Positions 30,341-39,271 of a DNA stretch of 64,000 bases are shown in pieces. The stretch covers positions 248,001 through 312,000 of the forward strand of contig NZ_LSBB01000020.1 in the NCBI RefSeq assembly GCF_001584335.1. Direction: 5' to 3'. Source of the DNA: Bacillus atrophaeus. GTDB taxonomy: Bacteria; Bacillota; Bacilli; Bacillales; Bacillaceae. A model generated the notes under the pieces. It searched no databases. It was not told the DNA's origin and saw nothing but the letters and a program-made list of their open reading frames with translations. The position numbers and the translations under genes were made by a program. How positions within the stretch are numbered: the first letter of the stretch is position 1; every line of letters starts with the position of its first letter.

Positions 30341-31531
30341 GTGCGTTTTATGAAGTATTCAATCATAGCAGGCTTGCTTCTCAGTTTTGCGGCCTATCCG
30401 GCGGAAGCAGCGCAGAAAGAACCGCAGCCTTTATTAAAAGTGGCTCTCGAAAAGAAAGAACTGCCTAAAGGGATGTCCAGATTCGCGTATGATTCGGGCT
30501 TTCATTTTACATATCCTGATGCGGTGAGAGGAATTTACGTGACGGGACATTCAGCGGGCGGCAGCAGATTTGATTCTCTGACTGATTTTGTTGAGAAAAC
30601 AGAATTGAACACTATGGTCATTGACGTAAAAGATGATAACGGAAATCTCACTTACCAGCCTGATAAAAATTCTCCATATTACGATATCAGTAAGAAATAC
30701 ATCAAAGACCCAAAAGCGATGCTAAAAAAAATGGAAGAGAAACATATCTATCCAATAGCTAGAATTGTCGTATTTAAAGACACGGTTCTTGCGAATAAAA
30801 AGCCTGAATGGTCCTTCAAAGAAAAAGACGGAAGTGTCTGGAAAAACGGGCGTGGGGAATCGTTTGTCAATCCATTTATGAAAGAAGTTTGGAATTACAA
30901 CGTGAACTTAGCAAAAGAAGCAGCCAAAATGGGATTTAAAGAAGTTCAGTTTGACTACGTACGCTTTCCTGAAGGCTTTGAAAAACGGGATGATGAACTG
31001 ACTTACGATCATGGAGAGTATGGAAAAAGCGCTGATGATAATGTCCAAAAACGTGTACACGCGGTCACCGATTTTGTCAGTTATGCGAAAGACAAACTGA
31101 AGCCGTACGGGGTTGATGTATCCGCCGATATTTTTGGATATTCCGCCACTCTGCCTGAAGCGCCCGGCATCGGACAGAATTTCAGCAAAATTTCCGAAAA
31201 TGTTGATGTTATTTCTTCCATGATTTATCCGAGTCACTGGACAAGCTATTTCGGGATTGATAAGCCGGACCTTGAACCATACAAAGTTGTAAAGGAATAC
31301 GCTAAAGTAGAAAATAGCAAACTCGGAAAACTGAAAAATCCGCCTTCATCGCGGCCATGGCTTCAAGATTTCACAGCCTCTTATCTTGGAAGCGGCAATT
31401 ATCAGCACTACGGAAAACAGCAGATTGAAGATCAAATTAAGGCGTTGAACGAAGCAGGCATTGATGAGTTTTTACTTTGGGACGCGGCAAACCATTATAC
31501 AAAAGGTGTGGATTACACGCCGCTTGATTAA
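30341..31531 (+). CDS. Secreted putative glycoside hydrolase (DUF4015-like)
   Basis: 396 residues from a GTG behind AGGAGGGGATAATT. A signal peptide is clear (hydrophobic 7-19, ending YPAEAAQ). The body has the marks of the putative glycosyl hydrolase family DUF4015: RGIYVTGHSAGG, MVIDVKDDNGN, YVRFPEGF and DISADIFGY-like segments (here VDVSADIFGYS), and SMIYPSHW, consistent with a TIM barrel with acidic catalytic residues. It stands alone between the transporter remnant and yjbC and has its own terminator. I do not recall it in this position in B. subtilis 168. Substrate unknown. Confidence 0.75.
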   Translation: MRFMKYSIIAGLLLSFAAYPAEAAQKEPQPLLKVALEKKELPKGMSRFAYDSGFHFTYPDAVRGIYVTGHSAGGSRFDSLTDFVEKTELNTMVIDVKDDNGNLTYQPDKNSPYYDISKKYIKDPKAMLKKMEEKHIYPIARIVVFKDTVLANKKPEWSFKEKDGSVWKNGRGESFVNPFMKEVWNYNVNLAKEAAKMGFKEVQFDYVRFPEGFEKRDDELTYDHGEYGKSADDNVQKRVHAVTDFVSYAKDKLKPYGVDVSADIFGYSATLPEAPGIGQNFSKISENVDVISSMIYPSHWTSYFGIDKPDLEPYKVVKEYAKVENSKLGKLKNPPSSRPWLQDFTASYLGSGNYQHYGKQQIEDQIKALNEAGIDEFLLWDAANHYTKGVDYTPLD

Positions 31532-31559
31532 AACGGAGCAGAGGCTCCGTTTTTTTTTT
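31531..31559 (+). terminator. Terminator after the glycoside hydrolase gene
   Basis: AAACGGAGC / GCTCCGTTT with a 4-base loop, then a run of T. Confidence 0.85.
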
Positions 31560-31683
31560 GTCTGAAAAAAAATGAAACCAAGTTTTAGGCTTGTACGTCT
31601 TAATAGATGTAAGGCTGTTTAAACAAAAAGAAATGGGGTATATCTAAGAGTGTGAAGATAACGAACTCATAAGGAGCAGATCA

Positions 31684-32262
31684 ATGAACTGGTACCAAAA
31701 GTTAAATGAATACTTTCCAATTGAAGAAATGAAATCCAAAGCGCATATGGAAGCTTTGTTAAAAGAGCGAAGCGATATTTACCATAAAGAAGAAGGCAAA
31801 CATCACGTATTAATGTATGCGGAGTTTGATTCTTTTATCTTTATTGATTATCTGTATATATCGAAGGACGCAAGAGGGCAGGGACTCGGAGGCAAATTGA
31901 TCGGTGAACTGAAAAAGAAAAACAAACCGATATTGCTTGAGGTTGAGCCTGTGGATGAAGATGATGCAGATACAGAGAAGCGCCTGAAATTTTACCAAAG
32001 AGAGCATTTTAAGCATGCTCAGTCAATTGGGTACCAGCGCCGTTCATTGGCTACGAATGAAGTGAACAAAATGGAGATTTTGTACTGGTCACCAAAAACA
32101 GAATCTGAAGAAGAAATGTTAGAAGCGATGAAGCAGACATATGAAAAAATTCATATCTATAAAGATGAACAATGGTACGGAGATTCATACGAAAAAACGG
32201 ATGAGGTCCTAAAGGTCATTGATGATAAAAAACAAAAAAACATTTTCGATCAGCTAAGCTAA
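31684..32262 (+). CDS. yjbC: GNAT-family N-acetyltransferase YjbC
   Basis: 192 residues. The acetyl-CoA motif DARGQGLGGKLIGEL is visible near residue 60, marking a Gcn5-related acetyltransferase. No signal peptide. It lies directly before spx, as in B. subtilis, where yjbC and spx are partly co-transcribed and yjbC is stress-induced. The ATG follows AAGGAGCAGATCA. Substrate unknown. Confidence 0.88.
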   Translation: MNWYQKLNEYFPIEEMKSKAHMEALLKERSDIYHKEEGKHHVLMYAEFDSFIFIDYLYISKDARGQGLGGKLIGELKKKNKPILLEVEPVDEDDADTEKRLKFYQREHFKHAQSIGYQRRSLATNEVNKMEILYWSPKTESEEEMLEAMKQTYEKIHIYKDEQWYGDSYEKTDEVLKVIDDKKQKNIFDQLS

Positions 32263-32330
32263 TTGAGAATATATAGATGGTTTGATCGTGAAAATTTGCC
32301 GGATTGACACATTTTTTTCTTAGGACACTA

Positions 32331-32357
32331 TTCACACTTACTTTTTTATAGTATAAT
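32331..32357 (+). promoter_or_regulatory. Probable promoter upstream of spx
   Basis: A TATAAT -10 at 32352-32357 inside TTATAGTATAATACCTATAA, with TTCACA 15 bases upstream as a weak -35. In B. subtilis the proximal spx promoter is controlled by PerR and YodB; the AT-rich imperfect dyad around the -10 is compatible, but I cannot assign sites. Confidence 0.4.
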
Positions 32358-32442
32358 ACCTATAAAGATTCCTTTTTTAGAGTTATTTCAATTTAAGAAT
32401 AAAAAACATGTTCATCCTACTAATTAGGGGAGTGAAGATTAA

Positions 32443-32838
32443 ATGGTTACATTATACACATCACCAAGCTGTACTTCATGCAGAAAAGCAAGAGCGTGGC
32501 TGGAAGAGCACGAGATTCCATTTGAAGAAAGAAACATTTTCTCTGAACCTTTATCAATTGATGAAATAAAACAAATTTTACGCATGACGGAAGACGGAAC
32601 GGACGAAATCATTTCCACCCGTTCAAAAGTATTCCAAAAGCTTAACGTAAATGTTGAATCAATGCCGCTTCAAGATTTATACACATTGATCAACGAACAT
32701 CCGGGACTGCTTCGCCGCCCGATTATCATCGATGAAAAACGTTTGCAGGTCGGCTACAATGAAGATGAGATCAGACGTTTCTTACCAAGAAAAGTCCGCT
32801 CATTCCAGTTAAGAGAAGCACAGCGTTTAGCTAATTAA
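32443..32838 (+). CDS. spx: Global redox regulator Spx
   Basis: 131 residues, the exact family length. ArsC-like fold with the redox switch CTSC at residues 10-13 and the [10 protein letters not shown] segment. Spx binds the RNA polymerase alpha C-terminal domain and redirects transcription in disulfide stress. The C-terminal AQRLAN tail is the ClpXP degradation signal; its adaptor YjbH is encoded 6 kb away in this window. Confidence 0.98.
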   Translation: MVTLYTSPSCTSCRKARAWLEEHEIPFEERNIFSEPLSIDEIKQILRMTEDGTDEIISTRSKVFQKLNVNVESMPLQDLYTLINEHPGLLRRPIIIDEKRLQVGYNEDEIRRFLPRKVRSFQLREAQRLAN

Positions 32839-32846
32839 TATATAAA

Positions 32847-32881
32847 AGAAGGCTGATGTTTTATCAGCCTTCTTTATTTTT
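32847..32881. terminator. Bidirectional terminator between spx and yjbE
   Basis: AGAAGGCTGAT / ATCAGCCTTCT with loop GTTTT, flanked by A and T runs; shared by converging genes. Confidence 0.88.
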
Positions 32882-33563
32882 TGTCAGCAATCTGTTCATA
32901 ATAAATGCTGGCAAGGATAACAAACACAACTGTCAGAACAGGAAGCAGCATTTCAACAAGACTATGCTGCGCCATAAAATAAGACAGCTTTTGATCTCTG
33001 ACAATCATTTCTCCTCCTGTATATGCCAGCAGCCCGCTTCCTGCATAAATCAAAAGCGGCACTCTATTCAGCGCAATGTGAATCAGCTTGCTGCCCCAAA
33101 TAATAATCGGAACTGATACAAATAAACCGACCATCACGAGAAAAAGGTCGCCGTGTGATGCCCCGGCCACTGCTATAACATTGTCAAGCGACATAAAGAG
33201 ATCGGCGAGGACAATCGTCCGAATGGCCTTCCATAAGGAGGTGCTGCTTTTTACGTGCTGGGTGTCTTTCTTTTCAATAAGCAGCTGGTAACCGAGATAT
33301 AAAAGAAACACTCCGCCGGCGCATTGCAGAAAAGGAACTTTCAGCAGATACACCGCTGCACTCGTAAGCCCGACGCGCATGGCCACCGCAATAAAGGTTC
33401 CGAAGATAATCGCTTTTTGTCTTTGTTTTTCCGGTAAGTTCCTGCAAGCCATCGCAATCACAACAGCGTTATCTCCGCCGAGGATCAGATCTATCCCGAT
33501 GATGAGCAGCAGCGAAAACAGATAATCATGCTCCATGTACAGGCACCTCGCTTTTTGTTTCAT
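32874..33563 (-). CDS. yjbE: TerC-family membrane protein YjbE
   Basis: 229 residues with about seven membrane segments and the TerC signatures IDLILGGDNAVVIA and DLFMSLDNVIAVA, whose acidic residues lie within the membrane. Bacillus TerC proteins YceF and YkoY take part in manganese export during protein secretion; YjbE is a paralogue of uncertain role. On the minus strand the frame extends to an ATG at 33563, while the likely start is the later ATG at about 33536 (MEHDYLFSLL) behind GCGAGGTGC. Confidence 0.85.
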   Translation of the reverse strand: MKQKARCLYMEHDYLFSLLLIIGIDLILGGDNAVVIAMACRNLPEKQRQKAIIFGTFIAVAMRVGLTSAAVYLLKVPFLQCAGGVFLLYLGYQLLIEKKDTQHVKSSTSLWKAIRTIVLADLFMSLDNVIAVAGASHGDLFLVMVGLFVSVPIIIWGSKLIHIALNRVPLLIYAGSGLLAYTGGEMIVRDQKLSYFMAQHSLVEMLLPVLTVVFVILASIYYEQIADKK

Positions 33564-33815
33564 CGCTTGTACAACTAATATATGAAGCGGGTTATTTTTT
33601 ATGATAGCGGGCAGAAGACAAGCCGTTTTTCAGCCGATAATGCATTTTTATTTCTTTTGTGACTGTTTTATCATAAAATAGAAATATAAAGAATTTCACA
33701 CTGTCTTGGGGACAAGGTTAAGATGTGGACGGAATGGGTAAAGTGTAGTAAAGTACAATTAATCGGGAGCTTAGATGTCCCTTCAACATCTTATATAGAA
33801 GGGAAGGTTGGCAAA

Positions 33816-34472
33816 ATGGAAATAGAAAGAATAAACGAACATACTGTAAAGTTTTATATGTCATATGGAGATATTGAAGACCGCGGTTTCGACAGAGAAG
33901 AGATTTGGTATAACCGTGAGCGCAGTGAAGAACTGTTCTGGGAAGTCATGGATGAAGTTCATGAGGAAGAAGAATTCGCTGTAGAAGGTCCTCTTTGGAT
34001 TCAAGTTCAGGCACTCGATAAAGGCTTGGAGATTATCGTTACAAAAGCCCAGCTTTCTAAAGACGGACAAAAGCTCGAACTGCCGATACCTGAAGATAAA
34101 AAGCAAGAACAAGCAGATGAGAATCTCGATGCCTTGCTGGATGATTTTCAAAAAGAAGAGCAAGCCGACAATCAGGAAGAGAAGGAGCAAAAGCTTCAAT
34201 TCGTCTTGCGGTTTGATGATTTTGAGGACTTGATTTCTCTTTCAAATTTGAACGTAAACGGAAGCAAAACGACGCTTTATTCGTTTGAAAACCGGTATTA
34301 TTTATATGTAGATTTTCAAGAAATGTCTGATGAAGAGGTTGAAAATCAGCTAAGCATCCTGTTAGAGTACACATATGAATCCTCAATCAGCATACACCGC
34401 ATCGAAGAATACGGCAAGCTGATTATTTCAGAGGATGTTCTGAATACAATAAAAAAACACTTTGCATCATAG
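33816..34472 (+). CDS. mecA: ClpC adaptor MecA
   Basis: 218 residues, the standard length, from the ATG at 33816 (MEIERINEHTVKFYMSY) behind GAAGGGAAGG; in-frame starts upstream are not supported. MecA brings ComK to ClpCP, controlling competence. An N-terminal substrate domain (1-80), an acidic Gln/Glu/Lys-rich linker (about 105-140) and a C-terminal ClpC-binding domain are visible. Confidence 0.96.
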   Translation: MEIERINEHTVKFYMSYGDIEDRGFDREEIWYNRERSEELFWEVMDEVHEEEEFAVEGPLWIQVQALDKGLEIIVTKAQLSKDGQKLELPIPEDKKQEQADENLDALLDDFQKEEQADNQEEKEQKLQFVLRFDDFEDLISLSNLNVNGSKTTLYSFENRYYLYVDFQEMSDEEVENQLSILLEYTYESSISIHRIEEYGKLIISEDVLNTIKKHFAS

Positions 34473-34475
34473 CAG

Positions 34476-34505
34476 ACCGATTTCTTAACGGAAATCGGTT
34501 TTTTT
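34476..34505 (+). terminator. Terminator of mecA
   Basis: ACCGATTTC / GAAATCGGT with a short loop, then TTTTTT. Confidence 0.87.
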
Positions 34506-34631
34506 CTTATCCGAAAACACAATTTTGAGGGTGGAAAATGGGAGTATGACGTTTTTATAGAAAGAAAAGACAACAGGAATTCATCATCTTCTTACAGAAT
34601 TCATAAAGAATCTGGAAGGGAGAGATGAATA

Positions 34632-35795
34632 TTGTTTAGTGCTGTGACATCAGAAGGTAAAACTGTTTACCTGATGAAAGAAAGATATGCTGCAACAGAA
34701 GCGTCGGAATTGAGAAAAACGAAATTCTTTTGTCCGGTTTGCAGAGAACAGCTCGATGTCAAGCTCGGCTCTTTAAAAGCTCCGCATTTTGCCCATAAGC
34801 AGAATAAAGCTTGCACCATAGAGTTTGAACCGGAGAGCGCCTACCATTTAGAAGGGAAAAAGCAGCTTTATTCTTGGCTGAAGGCGAAAGGATGCTCACC
34901 TGTTCTGGAGCCATATGTAAAAAGCATACAGCAAAGGCCTGACATTATAGCAAATGTACAAGGAGGCATGCTGGCTTTTGAATTTCAATGCGCGAACCTC
35001 GCTCCAGACCTCTTATATAAACGCACGCAAGGGTTAAAGCAAGCAGGGGCTGAACCGCTCTGGATCATCGGCGGAAACCGTTTAAAACGCACGTCAAGGC
35101 ACTTTTTCCAGCTATCTGCTTTTCATTGGCAATTCATGAAGGAGAATCCACGGCAGTTCCTGTTGTTTTACTGTCCGGAAGCACGCTCCTTCTATAAGCT
35201 CCATCATATTACCCCGTTCTATGCGAATTATGCCTGCGCCTCACTCGAAGCAATCCCGCTCACAAAAGCAAATGTGAAGGATATGTGGTTCTCAGCATCC
35301 GCACCTTCCTTTCAGCCTGCTGCCTGGCAAAGCGCCATTACCCGTTTTCGGCATAAACCTCCCCGTTTTTTATCCAAAGAAGCGAATCATCTTCGGCTCC
35401 TTTTTTATGAAAAACGCCAGACGCCGCTCCCATTTTTACCGCCTGAAGTATTTGCCCCCATTCCTCTTGGAGCCGTTTTTTTAAGTCCTGTTTTCATATG
35501 GCAGGGCCATCTTTATCTGTATATGACCGACCTCGCAGAAAAGCGTATGCCCATCAGGTTTTCTGCTGTTTTTCGATTTTGTAAGATGCAGATTCAAAAA
35601 AAACGGATTCATTTAAGGTACGAATATAGCGAACAGCTTTTGCGTGAGGCATTGAAACAGTACATCAATTTTCTGTGCGGGAAGGAATTTTTAATGGAGG
35701 GTGAGAAAGAAGTATATATGGTGAAATATCCAGTTCATGACTGCCGCACGCTTGAGGGTGTTATGGAGCGCGACCAAACCTGTTTTGGGGAATGA
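34632..35795 (+). CDS. coiA: Competence protein CoiA
   Basis: 387 residues from a TTG behind GGAAGGGAGAG. The N-terminal part has a zinc-finger-like set (Cys34, Cys37, His52, His55, Cys61), then a nuclease-like core with PD at 103-104 and EFQ at 117-119, matching the PD-(D/E)XK-type CoiA fold. In B. subtilis coiA is ComK-dependent and helps process incoming DNA in transformation. No terminator separates it from pepF; a 45-base gap follows. Confidence 0.9.
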   Translation: MFSAVTSEGKTVYLMKERYAATEASELRKTKFFCPVCREQLDVKLGSLKAPHFAHKQNKACTIEFEPESAYHLEGKKQLYSWLKAKGCSPVLEPYVKSIQQRPDIIANVQGGMLAFEFQCANLAPDLLYKRTQGLKQAGAEPLWIIGGNRLKRTSRHFFQLSAFHWQFMKENPRQFLLFYCPEARSFYKLHHITPFYANYACASLEAIPLTKANVKDMWFSASAPSFQPAAWQSAITRFRHKPPRFLSKEANHLRLLFYEKRQTPLPFLPPEVFAPIPLGAVFLSPVFIWQGHLYLYMTDLAEKRMPIRFSAVFRFCKMQIQKKRIHLRYEYSEQLLREALKQYINFLCGKEFLMEGEKEVYMVKYPVHDCRTLEGVMERDQTCFGE

Positions 35796-35840
35796 GATCG
35801 TTTCATTTGGCTCACCCTAAAGAAAAGGTGGTGGCTGGAT

Positions 35841-37853
35841 GTGAAAGGCAAGAAACGGAGTGTTTTTCGCTTTTTTACTGTGTTTTTGGCATGCGTTGTC
35901 TTCTTCACCGCATATGATTTGACAAATGGCAGTGAAAAACCGGAAGATAATCACAATACAAGTTTGTTGAGAAACAGCCGTTTTTTCAATTGGCTTGAAT
36001 TAAAGAAAACGAGGGGGATCACCATGACTGAGGAAAAAAAAGCAAACCAACTGCCTGACAGAAGCGAAGTAAAGGCAGAAGATACGTGGAAACTAGAGGA
36101 TATTTTTCCTAGTGATGAGGCCTGGAATAAAGAATTTCAAGCTGTGAAAGAGTTAATTCCTAATCTTTCTGAATTTAAAGGAACGCTCGATCATTCTGCG
36201 GATAATTTATACGAAGCCCTTACTTATCAGGACAAAGTAATGGAACGATTGGGCAAGCTGTACACATATGCGCATATGCGTTCTGACCAGGATACAGGGA
36301 ACTCCTTTTATCAAGGCCTGAATGACAAGGCTGCCAATCTGTATACACAAGCTGCAAGCGCAACCGCGTACATGGTTCCTGAAATCTTATCCATACAAGA
36401 AGAAAAACTGCAGCAATTCCTTCTTGAAAAAGAAGAGCTGAAGCTTTACTCACATGCGATTGAGGAAATTACAAAAGAACGCCCGCACGTATTAAGCGAA
36501 AAAGAGGAAGCATTGTTGGCTGAAGCTTCTGAAGCGCTGTCTTCTTCTTCAAATACTTTCAGTGTATTGAATAATGCAGATATTACGTTCCCATCCATCA
36601 AGGATGAAAATGGACAAGAAAAGCAGATTACTCACGGCAATTTCATTAACTTTCTGGAAAGCGAAAACCGTGAAGTGCGCAAAAACGCTTTTGAAGCTGT
36701 TTACAAAACATACGGCCAATATAAAAACACAATGGCGACGACCCTCAGCGGCACCGTAAAAAAGGACAATTTCTATGCGAGGGTGAAAAAATATAAATCC
36801 GCCCGGGAAGCCGCGCTTTCAAACAACAGCATTCCTGAGGAAGTGTACGATAATCTTATTAAAACCATTAATAAGCATCTGCCGCTGTTACACCGTTATA
36901 TCGAGCTGAGAAAGAAAGTGCTTGAGCTTGATGAAGTTCATATCTATGATTTGTACACGCCGCTTGTGAAGGATGCGGGTATGAAGGTCACATATGATGA
37001 AGCGAAAGAGTATATGCTCAAAGGGCTTGCTCCTTTAGGTGACGAGTATGCGTCTATTTTAAAAGAGGGCCTTGAAAACCGATGGGTGGACGTGTACGAA
37101 AATAAAGGAAAACGCAGCGGCGCCTATTCTTCAGGCACGTACGGCACGAATCCGTATATCTTGATGAACTGGCACGATAATGTCAACAACCTGTTTACGC
37201 TCGTTCATGAATTCGGTCATTCAGTTCACAGCTATTATACGAGAAAGCATCAGCCATACCAATACGGCAATTACAGCATCTTTGTCGCTGAAGTGGCGTC
37301 AACGACCAACGAAGCGCTTCTCGGAGAATATATGCTGAACAACTTAAAGGATGAAAAGCAGCGCTTATATCTTCTTAACCATATGCTTGAGGGCTTTAGA
37401 GGAACGGTCTTCAGACAAACGATGTTCGCCGAATTTGAACATCAAATTCATATGAAAGCGCAAGAGGGAGAACCGTTAACTCCTGAGCTTCTGAGCAGTA
37501 TGTATTATGATCTTAATAAAAAGTATTTTGGCGATAATATGGTGATTGATAAAGAAATCGGGCTGGAGTGGTCAAGAATCCCGCATTTTTATTACAATTA
37601 CTATGTGTATCAATATGCAACGGGCTATAGTGCAGCCCAAGCGCTGAGCAGCCAGATTTTGAAGGAAGGAAAGCCTGCTGTTGACCGGTACGTTGACTTC
37701 CTGAAAGCGGGCAGCTCTGAGTACCCGATTGATATTTTGAAAAAAGCGGGCGTTGATATGACATCGCCTGAACCAATCGAGGCCGCATGCAAAATGTTTG
37801 AGGAAAAACTTGATGAAATGGAAGAATTGCTGTTAAAAGTGAAGCATTCTTAA
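35841..37853 (+). CDS. pepF: Oligoendopeptidase F homologue, with N-terminal membrane segment
   Basis: 670 residues from a GTG behind AAAGGTGGTGG. M3-family zinc metallopeptidase with HEFGHSVHSYY (His-Glu-X-X-His) and the downstream glutamate. Residues 8-24 form a hydrophobic segment absent from typical PepF. A second well-formed start (ATG at 36024 behind GAGGGGGATCACC) would give a soluble 609-residue enzyme. In B. subtilis excess PepF (YjbG) blocks sporulation initiation, probably by cutting signal peptides. Confidence 0.92.
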   Translation: MKGKKRSVFRFFTVFLACVVFFTAYDLTNGSEKPEDNHNTSLLRNSRFFNWLELKKTRGITMTEEKKANQLPDRSEVKAEDTWKLEDIFPSDEAWNKEFQAVKELIPNLSEFKGTLDHSADNLYEALTYQDKVMERLGKLYTYAHMRSDQDTGNSFYQGLNDKAANLYTQAASATAYMVPEILSIQEEKLQQFLLEKEELKLYSHAIEEITKERPHVLSEKEEALLAEASEALSSSSNTFSVLNNADITFPSIKDENGQEKQITHGNFINFLESENREVRKNAFEAVYKTYGQYKNTMATTLSGTVKKDNFYARVKKYKSAREAALSNNSIPEEVYDNLIKTINKHLPLLHRYIELRKKVLELDEVHIYDLYTPLVKDAGMKVTYDEAKEYMLKGLAPLGDEYASILKEGLENRWVDVYENKGKRSGAYSSGTYGTNPYILMNWHDNVNNLFTLVHEFGHSVHSYYTRKHQPYQYGNYSIFVAEVASTTNEALLGEYMLNNLKDEKQRLYLLNHMLEGFRGTVFRQTMFAEFEHQIHMKAQEGEPLTPELLSSMYYDLNKKYFGDNMVIDKEIGLEWSRIPHFYYNYYVYQYATGYSAAQALSSQILKEGKPAVDRYVDFLKAGSSEYPIDILKKAGVDMTSPEPIEAACKMFEEKLDEMEELLLKVKHS

Positions 37854-37859
37854 AAGCGA

Positions 37860-37893
37860 GAGCCTGTGCAAGCGAATGCACAGGCTCTTTAAA
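37860..37893. terminator. Terminator after pepF, overlapping the yizD end
   Basis: GAGCCTGTGCA pairs perfectly with TGCACAGGCTC around AGCGAA, then TTTAAAAT. It lies between the two converging genes. Confidence 0.85.
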
Positions 37894-38056
37894 ATCCTTT
37901 AAACGTTTTGCGGTGATTCAAACGGTACAGGGCAAATAAGATGGACAGAAACAATAGGGGAGATGTAATGTAAATCGGCAGCATGTGCATCATGGCTAAT
38001 AAATTTAAAAAGAAAAAGAAGACAATCAATACAATAGAAATAACTGTGTAAAGCAT
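37889..38056 (-). CDS. yizD: Small membrane protein YizD
   Basis: 55 residues, MLYTVISIVLIVFFFF..., with two membrane segments (about 3-22 and 28-46) and a basic C-terminus (NHRKTFKGF). The ATG at 38056 follows a strong GAGGAGGAAGG on the minus strand. It matches B. subtilis YizD in place and size. The longer minus-strand frame in another register here is not real. Function unknown. Confidence 0.82.
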   Translation of the reverse strand: MLYTVISIVLIVFFFFLNLLAMMHMLPIYITSPLLFLSILFALYRLNHRKTFKGF

Positions 38057-38148
38057 GACCTTCCTCCTCGTCCTTGTTCATTACAAGCATATGAACATAT
38101 TCGGTAAGTTATGTTTTGTGACAAAAATATGAACATTAATCGTATGGC

Positions 38149-38178
38149 TTGTCAAGAGTCGACAACTTTTGATATGAT
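38149..38178 (+). promoter_or_regulatory. Promoter of the RoxS small RNA
   Basis: TTGTCA, 18 bases, TATGAT, ending eight bases before the conserved RNA start. ResD activation and Rex repression are known in B. subtilis; the sequence TTGTGAC-N6-ATGAACA at 38116-38135 is a weak Rex-like dyad upstream. Confidence 0.65.
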
Positions 38179-38186
38179 AAGGATGT

Positions 38187-38300
38187 GAAATTGATCACAA
38201 ACAAACATTACCCCTTTGTTTGACCGTGAAAAATTTCTCCCATCCCCTTTGTTGTCGTTAAGACATATGAAACCGCGCTTATCCCGGCGCGGTTTCTTTA
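38187..38300 (+). ncRNA. roxS: RoxS / RsaE-family small regulatory RNA
   Basis: About 114 bases beginning GAAATTGATCACAAACAAAC. It carries the two C-rich regions typical of RsaE/RoxS: TTACCCCTTTGTTTG and TCTCCCATCCCCTTTGTT, which pair with ribosome sites of target mRNAs for central metabolism. It ends with a perfect hairpin GAAACCGCGC / GCGCGGTTTC and TTTA. No open frame fits. In B. subtilis RoxS lies at this position between yizD and yjbH; identification rests on sequence features recalled from memory. Confidence 0.9.
38269..38300 (+). terminator. Terminator of roxS
   Basis: GAAACCGCGC / GCGCGGTTTC with loop TTATCCCG and a short T-rich tail. Confidence 0.8.
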
Positions 38301-38368
38301 TAACTTTAAACAAAACATACGTTCGTTTTTGGGTCAAAAAAACAGCCCCAAGCTATAAACGCCTGCGG

Positions 38369-39271
38369 CTATTTTTCACATGAATGCAATTGATCGGGGC
38401 TGCTGGCAAGAGACTGCCAAAACATTCCGTGCTTTGCTTCGACCTTGGCAACCTTCTTGGCAAACGCCAGTTTTTTCATTTCTCTTTCAACCTCTTCAAG
38501 GGTTAAATCATATACAAGTGCAATTTCCTTCGAGGCCACAAAGCGAAAGTATTCAATAAAGCATTCGAGCGGCGGTGTTTCTGAAGGCTTTGGCTCGTCG
38601 CCCAGCATTTCGAATAAAATCTCTTCATACACCTCATATGAATAATTTCCAGGCACCTTAAGCCCTTCGTCATCATGCTGTGTATTAAAAAATGTAAGAG
38701 TCGGGTTTACGGTAACATCCATTTCAGCTGCAATCTTCATGTCGCATTGGAGCGCTTTAACCGCACTTTGAGAGTGAAGATCCTTTTTGAATTCTTCAAG
38801 ATCAAGCTTTGTTTTTTCAGCGATCTTCAGCAGCGTTTTTTCCTCCGTAATATTTTGCTTTGCAACAAACAGGCTTTCCTGCATATTGCGGAGAAATTGT
38901 ATTCCGGCTTTTCGTCCTTGAAGCTCTGCCGCTTTTAAAGCGAGAGCTGCAAGATACGGGGAAGAGAGCGGCTGTTCTTGTTCGAGCCACAAAGTCCCGT
39001 CACAGGACATGCCGGAGCGGTTCGCGATTTTTTCCCAAGCCTCCGCCAGAAGATGCTTTTTTCGTTTTTGCTTGTTTAAAGATGTGATACTTGCGGCTGC
39101 AATAATCCGCAGGGTAAAAAAACGGCCGTAGCGGATTTTCAGCTTTTTTATGACAGGCTCTAAGGACCAGCATTCAGGACATAAAGGATCAACAAACATG
39201 TAAATTTCCAGCGGTTTCTTTGGGTGACCGTGGCAATGGGCGAAGTATTGGTCATGTTGATAGTTTGTCAA
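38369..39271 (-). CDS. yjbH: ClpXP adaptor YjbH (SpxH)
   Basis: 300 residues from a TTG at 39271 that overlaps the yjbI stop by 4 bases. DsbA/thioredoxin-like fold with DPLCPECW near residue 32, a CxxC, and an N-terminal His/Cys-rich segment (HDQYFAHCHGH) that binds zinc. YjbH speeds degradation of Spx by ClpXP and itself aggregates under stress. It forms an operon with yjbI. Confidence 0.94.
   Translation of the reverse strand: MTNYQHDQYFAHCHGHPKKPLEIYMFVDPLCPECWSLEPVIKKLKIRYGRFFTLRIIAAASITSLNKQKRKKHLLAEAWEKIANRSGMSCDGTLWLEQEQPLSSPYLAALALKAAELQGRKAGIQFLRNMQESLFVAKQNITEEKTLLKIAEKTKLDLEEFKKDLHSQSAVKALQCDMKIAAEMDVTVNPTLTFFNTQHDDEGLKVPGNYSYEVYEEILFEMLGDEPKPSETPPLECFIEYFRFVASKEIALVYDLTLEEVEREMKKLAFAKKVAKVEAKHGMFWQSLASSPDQLHSCEK

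Noticed and set aside
37899-38090. Minus-strand 63-residue frame over yizD
   Set aside because: The real gene is in another register of the same strand (37889-38056), with a strong ribosome site and two clear membrane helices; this frame has neither.
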